Translations under genes and position numbers: made by a program | Assembly (NCBI GenBank): GCA_041596515.1 | Contig: JBFHIJ010000001.1 | Span: 1-64,000, forward strand | Direction of reading: 5' to 3' | DNA: 64,000 nucleotides | Source of the DNA: JBFHIJ01 sp041596515 | Lineage (GTDB): Bacteria > Bacteroidota > Ignavibacteria > Kapaibacteriales > UBA2268 | Shown: positions 1 through 7,450 of the stretch, piece after piece | Position numbering within the stretch: position 1 is the stretch's first letter | How the letters are laid out: each line of letters begins with the position of its first letter | Notes under the pieces: generated by a model | What the model was told of the DNA's origin: nothing | Database searches by the model: none | Seen by the model: only the letters and a program-made list of their open reading frames with translations

Positions 1-52
1 AAGGGCCACTGGATTTTGAGTCCAGCGCGTCTACCAGTTCCGCCACTTCTGC
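1..52 (-). tRNA. tRNA-Leu(CAA), 3' part cut off by window edge
   Basis: Read on the minus strand, the 5' end starts GCAGAAGTGGCGGAAC, the usual tRNA-Leu opening with the GCGGAA D-arm entry. The anticodon stem CTGGA/TCCAG closes the loop CTCAAAA, which gives anticodon CAA (leucine, UUG codons). The variable arm, T arm and 3' acceptor lie before position 1, so the gene is partial only because of the window. It lies 7 bases downstream of tRNA-Val on the same strand and is probably co-transcribed with it. Confidence 0.93.
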
Positions 53-59
53 AAGGCTG

Positions 60-134
60 TGGGCGAGGAGAGAGTCGAACTCCCGACCCCCTGCTTGTAA
101 GGCAGGTGCTCTAGACCAACTGAGCTACTCGCCC
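60..134 (-). tRNA. tRNA-Val(TAC)
   Basis: A complete 75-nt cloverleaf on the minus strand. Acceptor arms GGGCGAG/CTCGCCC pair with an A discriminator. The D arm has AGCTCAGTTGG, the anticodon stem CCTGC/GCAGG closes the loop CTTACAA (anticodon TAC, valine), and the T arm contains GTTCGACTC. The CCA end is not encoded. It is the first tRNA of a two-tRNA unit with tRNA-Leu. Confidence 0.96.
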
Positions 135-154
135 TTGCATTATTTAAGCATTTA

Positions 155-185
155 CAAACATACAAAAATTCTCAATTTAAGTCAA
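155..185 (-). promoter_or_regulatory. Bacteroidota-type promoter for the tRNA-Val/tRNA-Leu unit
   Basis: On the minus strand TTG (185-183) is followed after 20 bases by TATGTTTG (162-155). This matches the -33 TTTG / -7 TAnnTTTG promoter known for Bacteroidota primary sigma factors. The predicted start lies near 148, about 14 bases before the mature tRNA-Val 5' end. Assignment is by motif and position only. Confidence 0.6.
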
Positions 186-284
186 GTATTTTTTTATGTC
201 TTTATGTAAAGAACATTATATGCGGCATCTCTTTCAAAGAGGAATGCAATATAAGCTAAAATTAGAAATCTAACAAATAAAATA

Positions 285-518
285 TCAATATTTTTCAATT
301 CTTTTTATTTCCGGTATATAGTGCAGTATTAATCTCTCAATGCCTGCACGAAGGGTCATCATGTGTAGTGGGCATGTGGCACAAGCACCTAACAATTTCA
401 AGACTAATGTGCCATTTTCCGGTTCGTAAGTGTGAAATTCAACATCGCCCCCGTCTTCTTGGAGATAGGGGCGTATGTCTTTGAGTATCGATTCAACTCT
501 ATTTTTCATGTTATCCAT
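285..518 (-). CDS. NifU C-terminal-domain (Nfu-type) iron-sulfur scaffold/carrier protein
   Basis: A 77-residue protein that is almost entirely one NifU C-terminal domain. It opens with a helix (VESILKDIRPYLQEDGGDV), continues with the beta-strand LVLKLLGAC and carries the CxxC pair in GACATCPLHMMT near residues 45-48. In this family the CxxC of two subunits bridges a labile [4Fe-4S] cluster that is passed to client apo-proteins. It starts 12 bases after the mrp stop, so the two form an Fe-S assembly operon. The start at 518 has no strong ribosome site, and the Met three codons later is an alternative. Family assignment is firm; whether it acts as scaffold or carrier is not shown by sequence. 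Confidence 0.92.
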   Translation of the reverse strand: MDNMKNRVESILKDIRPYLQEDGGDVEFHTYEPENGTLVLKLLGACATCPLHMMTLRAGIERLILHYIPEIKRIEKY

Positions 519-530
519 AAAAAAGAGAAC

Positions 531-1619
531 CTATATATTTATTTTTAGTCCAGGATTATGCAACTTAGAATTATTTAAAACTCTAACCTTCCTAATGAGA
601 TTACGAGTAATATCCATAATAATTTTACCTTGCTCTCCGGCATCTTCAGAAAGTACAAATGGTTTACCGCCATCGTTACCTTCGCGCATACCTATATTTA
701 ATGGTATTTGACCTAATAGCTCAGAGTTAGTTTCTTTTGCTACAGATGCGCCACCACCTTCGCCGAAGATGAAGTATTTTTTATCGGGCATGTCCGGTGG
801 GATAAAATAACTCATATTTTCTACGATACCTAAAATATCAACGTCTACCTTGCGGAACATAGTAATACTTCTTCTTACGTCAGCTAAGGCTATTTCCTGC
901 GGTGTAGTGACTATCACAGCGCCTGTAAGCGGAATTTTTTGAGTTAGTGTGAGCTGTATGTCGCCGGTGCCCGGAGGCAAGTCAAAGATTAAGTAATCTA
1001 ATTCACCCCATTCTACCTGCTCGAACAGCATAGAAAAATAACCTGCTAATAGTGGTCCGCGAACAATAGCTGCTTCGTCTCTGTTCATAACAAAGCCCAT
1101 AGATGCCACTTTGACTCCGTACTGCTCAGAGGGAAATGCCTTTGTCGAGCCATCCGGCATCTGAACTGCTTCCAGTTGTCTTCCGTTAAGACCATACATT
1201 GTCGGTTGACTTGGGCCATAAACATCGCCGTCTAAAATCCCTACTTTAGCACCTGTTAGTGAAAGAGAAGCAGCAATATTAGAGGAGATTGAAGATTTGC
1301 CTACTCCGCCTTTACCGGATGCAACAGCAATAATGTTTTTAACACCCTGTAAGATTGTCTTATTGGTATTTATACCCTTTTCACCGACATATACTTCTAA
1401 TATAGCGTCTGGAGCTATCTCTCTGATTGCTTCTACGCACATATTATTGACATCTTCAGCAATAAGATGTACCGGTTGGATAAGTTCTAAATACAATTTT
1501 ATAGAATTGCCTTCGATAATAATATTATTAATGGCATCTAATTCTAAAAATGAAAGTCCTAAATCAGGATCTTTCAATTTGCCTATGACTTCTTTTATCT
1601 GAGTTTGATTCAGACTCAT
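531..1619 (-). CDS. mrp: Mrp/NBP35-family (ApbC) P-loop ATPase, Fe-S cluster carrier
   Basis: A 362-residue protein. Residues 1-85 form a MIP18/DUF59 domain (IKEVIGKLKDPDLGLSF). The rest is a MinD-like P-loop ATPase with a deviant Walker A GKGGVGKS at 102-109 and a DLPPGTGD motif. Mrp proteins bind and transfer [4Fe-4S] clusters in the cytoplasm. The start at 1619 is chosen over an upstream in-frame codon because AAGGAT lies seven bases before it. The region after VENMSYF, where many homologues have a CxxC, has no cysteines here (IPPDMPDKKYFIFGEGGG). As far as I recall this is also the state in other Bacteroidota Mrp proteins, so it is probably lineage-typical. It is followed directly by an Nfu gene. 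Confidence 0.93.
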   Translation of the reverse strand: MSLNQTQIKEVIGKLKDPDLGLSFLELDAINNIIIEGNSIKLYLELIQPVHLIAEDVNNMCVEAIREIAPDAILEVYVGEKGINTNKTILQGVKNIIAVASGKGGVGKSSISSNIAASLSLTGAKVGILDGDVYGPSQPTMYGLNGRQLEAVQMPDGSTKAFPSEQYGVKVASMGFVMNRDEAAIVRGPLLAGYFSMLFEQVEWGELDYLIFDLPPGTGDIQLTLTQKIPLTGAVIVTTPQEIALADVRRSITMFRKVDVDILGIVENMSYFIPPDMPDKKYFIFGEGGGASVAKETNSELLGQIPLNIGMREGNDGGKPFVLSEDAGEQGKIIMDITRNLIRKVRVLNNSKLHNPGLKINI

Positions 1620-1687
1620 GATATATCCTTGATATAATTGAGTAAACAATAATAGGATAAAAACGAACCTATTTTAAAATTGTTATG

Positions 1688-1717
1688 CAAAGATATTCTT
1701 TTATTTTGAAAATCAAA
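1688..1717 (-). promoter_or_regulatory. Promoter of the mrp-nfu operon
   Basis: On the minus strand TTTG (1717-1714) and TATCTTTG (1695-1688) are separated by 18 bases, matching the Bacteroidota -33/-7 pattern. The predicted start near 1681 gives a leader of about 60 bases before the mrp ATG. Confidence 0.6.
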
Positions 1718-1787
1718 AATCTTATATTAATATAACTTGTGAGATTAATCGAGGTAACAAAAAATATAGAACAATATAAAAAATATT

Positions 1788-1815
1788 GTAACCAATATTA
1801 TGTTTGAAGTGTTTA
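1788..1815 (+). promoter_or_regulatory. Candidate ECF sigma promoter upstream of the T9SS protein gene
   Basis: GTAACC (1788-1793), 15 bases, GTGTTTA (1809-1815). The 28-base block matches the block in front of the ECF sigma gene (9747-9774) at 23 of 28 positions with identical spacing. GTAAC/GGAAC-type -35 boxes are typical of ECF sigma factors. The block also contains TATGTTTG, which could serve as a primary-sigma -7 box, so the sigma assignment is open. Confidence 0.45.
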
Positions 1816-1887
1816 GTAGATATAGAGTGTATTAAACGTATTACTTAAACAAAAGTTCAAAAAAAAATAGGATTTTGAAAAAAAAAC

Positions 1888-1918
1888 TTGTAATAAGTCC
1901 TAATAGCTTGTAACTTTG
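1888..1918 (+). promoter_or_regulatory. Bacteroidota-type promoter for the T9SS protein gene
   Basis: TTG (1888-1890), 20-base spacer, TAACTTTG (1911-1918). The predicted start near 1925 gives a leader of about 65 bases. It would act alongside the upstream ECF-like element. Confidence 0.6.
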
Positions 1919-1990
1919 CCAAATAGACTTAAAAGAAGAAAAAAAGAAAACTGTTAATATCATGTTAAATACTATTTTTGGAGCACTGTG

Positions 1991-4090
1991 ATGAAAAAAT
2001 TACTATCACTTCTTGTGCTGATTGCTGTAGCACCATTTGTACTCAACGCAGAAGTACACGAAACAATGGAAATGCAAGTAGCAAAAGCTGTACAAGTTCA
2101 AAATTCTATTACTGCAGAGCCTTTATCAGGCTTTAGTGGCATACAAACTCAAGTAGAGTCTGATGTAGTTAATTTGTCTCCGGGCTATGACACTACTTTT
2201 CTTGCTACAGCTCAAAATCCACCATTTAGTTTTGCTTCTGCTACTACTTGTATGAATTACGAGCCAATTTCTCAAACAGTATCTATTTTAGAATCATATT
2301 ACAGATGGATTTCTGATGATCCTGATAGATATGGTAATATGAGAGTTATTACTACTAGTGATCTTGGAGAAACTTTTGCAATTAGAGATATAATTGCAAA
2401 AACACCTTTAGTTTTCCCATTGCAATCTTCACTATCAGTTTTCAACTTATATAATTCTGAAGACCCTCAAGACTTACAATACCTATGTAATTATAGATCT
2501 TTCGAATGGGATGAAGCTCAGCAAGGTTATTATGCTACTCAAGGTATTAATATTGCTTATGTTCCTGCAGTACAAGATGGTGATCCTGAAACATTTCAGG
2601 TAATCCAACCTAGCGACAATAACGATGCAGGTGGTTATAGTTTCAGCTTGTCAAGAATGGCTTCTGCTCAGTATGATGGTGAAGCTATTGCTTACGCTAC
2701 AGGCTATGGCTCTCCTGCTAACACAGTAGATTTCCAATACGGACCTGCTTTCTTTTCTTCTTTCAACTTTGAAGAAGGAGATTTTGTAGCTAACATGATG
2801 CTTCCTCACTACACAGATACTGATATTACATATTGGGCTGATACTAAAGGTAGTGGTACTACTAGTGATACTTATGTAGATACAGATGATGAAGGAAATG
2901 TTTATATTGGTGCTGTTAACCACTTTTTCCCTAATCACCCTGAAAATGGTGAAGATGTAGTTGACAGATTAAGAACCGTTGGATTCATGAAGTCTGCTGA
3001 TAATGGCCAAACATGGACTGACTGGATTAAATGTCCAACTGAAAAAATGAAAAAATTCATGGAAGATAATGGTCAAGACCAAACAGCAAATTATCCAGGC
3101 GTTGCCGGTATGTCTCCTTATTATGATTTAGGTTTCATATCTACAGGTGTTGATGAAATATCTTTTGTAATTCCTATTTATATAGTTGTTGATGGTTCTG
3201 ACGAAAACTACCAAGCAAAATCAATATTGACAGAATTCAGATATGAAAATGGCACTTGGAATGATCCTGTAGCTGTTTATGAATTACCTGAACCTCAAGT
3301 AGCTTTACCTACTATTAACGAAGCAATAGAAGGTGATATAGATTCACTTGATAGAAATGGTCAATCAGGTCAAGGTCTTGAAATATCTTTGGCTAGAGTA
3401 GTTGGAACAAAAGATATCGTATTGAAATTTGCTCAATGGGACGGTACTTCTTTTCCTTTAGATACAACTATTAAACTTAAAGATTATGATAGACTTACGC
3501 AGCAAGTTATTTATACTGAACTTGACAGTATGGACAATACCGGTATCTATGGTGCAGCTAAAGTTGGTGGAACATGGACTAATGCTATTCCTATAGTTGA
3601 TGATCCGATTAGAAATGAAAGAGGTGCTAGGCTTCCTGCTCGCGTACCATCAGTTTCTCAGGTTCCTATGCTTTATAGCCTTGCTCCTAAATCTTCTAGT
3701 GAAACTTATTATAGATTCAAATATAGTTCTGGTATTTTTGATATGATTCCAAGATGGTATCATAGCTATATTTATGGTACATTCAACTTTGCCGGTGTTG
3801 GCGTAGAAGATAATGCAACTATGACACAAGACGTGAATTTGAATATTTATCCTAATCCTGCAGATGCTGATGTCAATATCGAATTCACTACAGGTACTAA
3901 CGATAATGTTCGTATGGAAATCTTCAATACTTTAGGTAGTAAAGTAATGACTGTTCTTCCTGATCAAATTAAAGAAGCAGGTACTAAAGTAGCTCCGGTT
4001 AATGTTAGCGGACTTCCTAACGGTACTTACTATGTAAACTTGACAGTTGGAAACGAAACATTCACTAAAACTCTTAACGTAGTTCGTTAA
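1991..4090 (+). CDS. Secreted Asp-box protein with T9SS type A C-terminal sorting domain
   Basis: About 699 residues. A hydrophobic signal peptide covers roughly residues 1-20 (KKLLSLLVLIAVAPFVLNA). Two Asp-box motifs (TSDLGETF near 123-130 and SADNGQTW near 335-343) suggest a beta-propeller of the sialidase/BNR fold. The last 85 or so residues form a T9SS sorting domain: VNLNIYPNPADADVNIEF, then a beta-sandwich ending PNGTYYVNLTVGNETF. The protein should cross the inner membrane by Sec and the outer membrane by T9SS, then be anchored or released. No enzyme function is evident, and Asp-boxes alone do not prove glycosidase activity. GTG at 1988 precedes ATG at 1991, and GGAG spacing favours the ATG. 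A terminator follows at 4120. Confidence 0.88.
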   Translation: MKKLLSLLVLIAVAPFVLNAEVHETMEMQVAKAVQVQNSITAEPLSGFSGIQTQVESDVVNLSPGYDTTFLATAQNPPFSFASATTCMNYEPISQTVSILESYYRWISDDPDRYGNMRVITTSDLGETFAIRDIIAKTPLVFPLQSSLSVFNLYNSEDPQDLQYLCNYRSFEWDEAQQGYYATQGINIAYVPAVQDGDPETFQVIQPSDNNDAGGYSFSLSRMASAQYDGEAIAYATGYGSPANTVDFQYGPAFFSSFNFEEGDFVANMMLPHYTDTDITYWADTKGSGTTSDTYVDTDDEGNVYIGAVNHFFPNHPENGEDVVDRLRTVGFMKSADNGQTWTDWIKCPTEKMKKFMEDNGQDQTANYPGVAGMSPYYDLGFISTGVDEISFVIPIYIVVDGSDENYQAKSILTEFRYENGTWNDPVAVYELPEPQVALPTINEAIEGDIDSLDRNGQSGQGLEISLARVVGTKDIVLKFAQWDGTSFPLDTTIKLKDYDRLTQQVIYTELDSMDNTGIYGAAKVGGTWTNAIPIVDDPIRNERGARLPARVPSVSQVPMLYSLAPKSSSETYYRFKYSSGIFDMIPRWYHSYIYGTFNFAGVGVEDNATMTQDVNLNIYPNPADADVNIEFTTGTNDNVRMEIFNTLGSKVMTVLPDQIKEAGTKVAPVNVSGLPNGTYYVNLTVGNETFTKTLNVVR

Positions 4091-4119
4091 TAGATTTAGA
4101 ATATATATTTTCAAAAAAG

Positions 4120-4151
4120 AGACGAGGTGTTTTTCACTTCGTCTTTTTTTT
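4120..4151 (+). terminator. Rho-independent terminator after the T9SS protein gene
   Basis: AGACGAGGTG pairs with CACTTCGTCT (one G-U) around a 5-base loop and is followed by eight T residues. Confidence 0.9.
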
Positions 4152-4213
4152 GTTCTTTTTCTTTTGTAAATTATATTGCCACAAAAGTGGTTTTAATTTA
4201 TAGAAGAGGTGTT

Positions 4214-5164
4214 ATGATGCACAGAAAAATATACTGCCCTGGTGAAACTGTCTACGATATTATGTTCAAAGATAATGTAGCATTTAACTCTGTGCCTGGC
4301 GGTTCGATGCTAAATGCTTCTATTTCGATGGGGCGTTTGGGCTTGCCTGTGCATTTTATAAGCGAATATGGCACTGATAAAATAGGTAGGACTGTGGATG
4401 CTTTTCTACATAACAACTTTGTAAATACTGAGTATGTAAGAAGATATTCTGATGGTAAAACAGCTCTTGCAATTGCCTTTTTAGATGAAAATAATAATGC
4501 AAGATATGACTTCTATAAAATATTTCCGCCGGAAAGAATCATTACTCAGAATATTGAATTTAAAGAAAATGATATTTTGCTTTATGGTTCCTCCTATTCT
4601 GTTTCTCAGATATTAAGAAATCAACTCGTGACTCTTATCAAAAAAGCTAAAAAAGCAGGTGCTATACTGATTTACGACCCTAATTTTAGAAAAGCTTATC
4701 TAAAAGATATGGATGTTATTAAGCATTATATCTTAGAAAACATGCAACTTGCTGATATTGTGAAAGGTTCAGATGAAGATTTCAAGATTATTTTTGGGAC
4801 TGATAATGCTTTGGATACTTATCACAAAGTAAAAGAGTTTTGCCCCAATTTTATTTATACTAAAGGAAAGGACGAAGTGGATCTGATTACTGCTTCAATC
4901 AATGCCGAGTACTCTGTACCTGATATTATTCCGATTAGCACTATTGGTGCCGGGGATAACTTCAATGTAGGTGTTATTTATAGCATTTATAATAACCCAA
5001 ATATTACTAAAGAGACCTTAGACGCTTTGGGTAAGGAAGACTGGGATAAAATCGTAAGCACAGGAATAGAATTTGCAATAGATGTATGCCAAAATCCGGA
5101 TAATTATATTAGCTCAAAAATCACAGAAACTTATGCGATTAACGCTGAGGATTTATGTGTTTAG
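4214..5164 (+). CDS. PfkB-family carbohydrate kinase (ribokinase/fructokinase type)
   Basis: A roughly 316-residue sugar kinase of the ribokinase fold. The N-terminal signature VPGGSMLNASISMGRLG carries the glycine pair that contacts the sugar. The C-terminal signature ISTIGAGDNFNVGV holds the GAGD anion hole with its catalytic Asp. These enzymes transfer the ATP gamma-phosphate to a sugar or nucleoside; the substrate cannot be read from the sequence, and fructose is only the most common case. ATGs at 4214 and 4217 are both possible after AGAGG at 4205-4209. Spacing favours 4217, and the 29 residues upstream of them are not supported. The gene stands alone, with its own terminator upstream. 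Confidence 0.9.
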   Translation: MMHRKIYCPGETVYDIMFKDNVAFNSVPGGSMLNASISMGRLGLPVHFISEYGTDKIGRTVDAFLHNNFVNTEYVRRYSDGKTALAIAFLDENNNARYDFYKIFPPERIITQNIEFKENDILLYGSSYSVSQILRNQLVTLIKKAKKAGAILIYDPNFRKAYLKDMDVIKHYILENMQLADIVKGSDEDFKIIFGTDNALDTYHKVKEFCPNFIYTKGKDEVDLITASINAEYSVPDIIPISTIGAGDNFNVGVIYSIYNNPNITKETLDALGKEDWDKIVSTGIEFAIDVCQNPDNYISSKITETYAINAEDLCV

Positions 5165-5207
5165 AAATAATATACAAATATTTACTTCAATCAAGGGTGG
5201 GGGATGC

Positions 5208-5239
5208 CTCTGCACATAATGTTTATATTATGCACAGAG
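5208..5239. repeat. Inverted repeat between convergent pfkB-type gene and ligA
   Basis: CTCTG(CA)CATAAT pairs with ATTATG(CA)CAGAG around a short AT loop: a 6-bp and a 5-bp stem split by a 2-base internal mismatch. It sits between two convergent genes and could end transcripts from either side, but neither flank has a clear T tract. Confidence 0.45.
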
Positions 5240-5331
5240 TATGATATTGTAAGTTCTTAAATATGCCAGCAATTTAACGTAATATCAATTAGCTTAGCAG
5301 TCACAATATATTCTGCATCAAAATTCCGATT

Positions 5332-7356
5332 TCAAGAAATTAAATTTACAAATTCCTGCTCGCTCAAAATAGGAACCCCGAGTTCCTGAGCTTTTTTGTA
5401 CTTAGAGCCTGGCTTATCGCCAACAACTACATAAGAAGTTTTTTTACTGACACTTTTAGTCTCTTTTCCTCCAAGCATAATAGCCTTTTCAGCTGCCTCT
5501 TTTCGAGTCATTGTTTCTAACTCGCCTGTAAAAACAAATGTTTCTCCGTTGAATTTTTGTTCGATACCAGATTCTATAACTTCCTGCTCGAACTGAAGTC
5601 CTGCAGATTTAAGTCTGTTGACAATCTCCAACTCAGCTTCATTAGAGAAATAATTGAGTATAGAATCTGCCATTTTGTTACCTATTTCATTTACAGAGAT
5701 TAAAGTGTCTCTGTCAGCTCGAATTAACTGCTCTAAGGACTTAAAATGGTTTGCGAGTACCTTTGCTCCCCCTTCGCCAATAAAGCGAATACCAAGTGCG
5801 AAAAGCACATTTGCGAAACTTCTCTCTTTTGATTTTTCTATATTTAGAAATAAATTATTTACGCTTTTGTCTCCCCATCTCTCTAAAGCTAACATGGCAG
5901 ATTTTTTATTGTGTAAATCATAAATATCAGCAATGCCTGAAATTAAGTTTTCGCTTAATAGCTGTTCTACAATTTTTTCTCCAAAACCGTCAATATTCAT
6001 TGCATTTCGACTGACAAAATGTTCCATGCGTCGCTTTATTTGTGATGGACAATCAGGGTTAGTGCAGTAATAGTTTGCCTCTCCTTCAGGACGTATTAGT
6101 TCTCCTTCTTTGCCGCAGTTGCATACGTTTGGGAATTTGTAAGGAACTGAATCTTCGGATCTTTTGTCTATGTTTACACCTGTAACTTTTGGTATGACAT
6201 CTCCGCCTTTTTCAACATATACATAATCACCTTCTCTTACATCTTTTTCTGTTATATAGTCTATGTTATGCAAGGTCGCTCGGCTTACAGTCGAGCCAGC
6301 CACGAGTACAGGCTCTAACTCTGCGACGGGCGTGACCGTACCGGTTCTTCCAACTTGTAGGCTAATTGATTTTAGCAAAGTTTCTACTGATTCTGCTTCG
6401 TATTTATAAGCAATAGCCCACTTGGGAGAGCGAGCTACATATCCCATTTCTTCCTGCTGAGCCAAATTATCAACTTTAACTACAGCACCGTCAATTTGAA
6501 ATGGAAGCGAGTTCCTTTTATCTTGAATGGATACGATAAAATCAATCACATCTTTGATACTCTCACATTTTTGTATTTGGTCAGAGACAGGGAATCCCAT
6601 TTTTTTAAGTAACTCAATATTCCTATAGTGAGTTTCTAATTTTGTATCTTCAGATCTTAAATAATAACACACCATCCTGAGTTTTCGTGAGCTCACTACT
6701 TTTGAATCTAATAGCTTAAGAGTGCCTGCAGTTAGATTACGTGGATTAGCATAGAGTTTTTCCCCGGCATCTTCTCGTTTGCGGTTTATTTCAATAAAGT
6801 CTTTATTTAACATATAAACCTCGCCACGAACTTCGAAGTTTTGCAAGTTACCTGAAACAGATAAGGGAAGAGTTTTTATCGTTTTGATATTCTGAGTTAC
6901 ATCGTCACCTCTATATCCATCACCACGAGTAATAGCTTTATCTAAGATACCATTTACATACCTCAAACTCATTGCTACGCCGTCAAACTTAAGTTCTACA
7001 GAGTAACTATAGTTATTTTCGCCGAGCGTTTCTCTCACTTTTCTATCAAAATCGTGCAACTCTTCGGCACTATATGTGTTTGATAAAGAAAGCATAGGGA
7101 TAATATGCTCGACATTTTGAAATTCTTTGAGTGGCTGCCCACCAACTCTTTGAGTAGGTGAATCAGGAGTCGATATTTCAGGGAAATATTTTTCGAGAGT
7201 AGAGAGCTGCTTAAATAATTCGTCATATTCTTTATCGCTTATCAGAGATTCAGAGTTTTGATAATATGCAATGTCATATTTATTTATAAGCTTTCTAAGT
7301 TCGCTGGCTTGCTTAGATGCAATTTCAATTTCTTTAGAGAAAAGGTTAGTATCCAT
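5332..7356 (-). CDS. ligA: NAD-dependent DNA ligase LigA
   Basis: A 674-residue cytoplasmic ligase that seals nicks in replication and repair using NAD+. Domain order is standard. Ia is at residues 1-70 (KYDIAYYQNSESLISDKEYD). The adenylation domain has catalytic Lys123 in ELKFDG. An OB domain and a Cys4 zinc finger (CTNPDCPSQ and an upstream Cys pair) follow. Helix-hairpin-helix repeats come next, and the C-terminal BRCT domain spans about residues 595-674 (TFVFTGELETMTRKEA). The first zinc pair reads VCNCG, spaced CxC rather than the usual CxxC. Length is normal for the family. It is divergent from the OmpA-family gene at 7451. Confidence 0.97.
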   Translation of the reverse strand: MDTNLFSKEIEIASKQASELRKLINKYDIAYYQNSESLISDKEYDELFKQLSTLEKYFPEISTPDSPTQRVGGQPLKEFQNVEHIIPMLSLSNTYSAEELHDFDRKVRETLGENNYSYSVELKFDGVAMSLRYVNGILDKAITRGDGYRGDDVTQNIKTIKTLPLSVSGNLQNFEVRGEVYMLNKDFIEINRKREDAGEKLYANPRNLTAGTLKLLDSKVVSSRKLRMVCYYLRSEDTKLETHYRNIELLKKMGFPVSDQIQKCESIKDVIDFIVSIQDKRNSLPFQIDGAVVKVDNLAQQEEMGYVARSPKWAIAYKYEAESVETLLKSISLQVGRTGTVTPVAELEPVLVAGSTVSRATLHNIDYITEKDVREGDYVYVEKGGDVIPKVTGVNIDKRSEDSVPYKFPNVCNCGKEGELIRPEGEANYYCTNPDCPSQIKRRMEHFVSRNAMNIDGFGEKIVEQLLSENLISGIADIYDLHNKKSAMLALERWGDKSVNNLFLNIEKSKERSFANVLFALGIRFIGEGGAKVLANHFKSLEQLIRADRDTLISVNEIGNKMADSILNYFSNEAELEIVNRLKSAGLQFEQEVIESGIEQKFNGETFVFTGELETMTRKEAAEKAIMLGGKETKSVSKKTSYVVVGDKPGSKYKKAQELGVPILSEQEFVNLIS

Positions 7357-7450
7357 AAGAATTTGTATTTATAAAGTTTGGAATTACAATAAATATACAG
7401 TATGTTACTTTTTGAATAAAAGTATTCGATAAATATATATAAGAAACAAG

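Larger units (their letters stand above)
1620..1990. other. Divergent intergenic region between mrp and the T9SS protein gene
   Basis: A 371-base AT-rich spacer with no supported gene. It contains the mrp promoter (1688-1717, minus), an ECF-like element shared with the sigma factor gene (1788-1815, plus) and a primary-sigma promoter (1888-1918, plus). A GGAG ribosome site at 1980-1983 serves the ATG at 1991. Confidence 0.7.
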
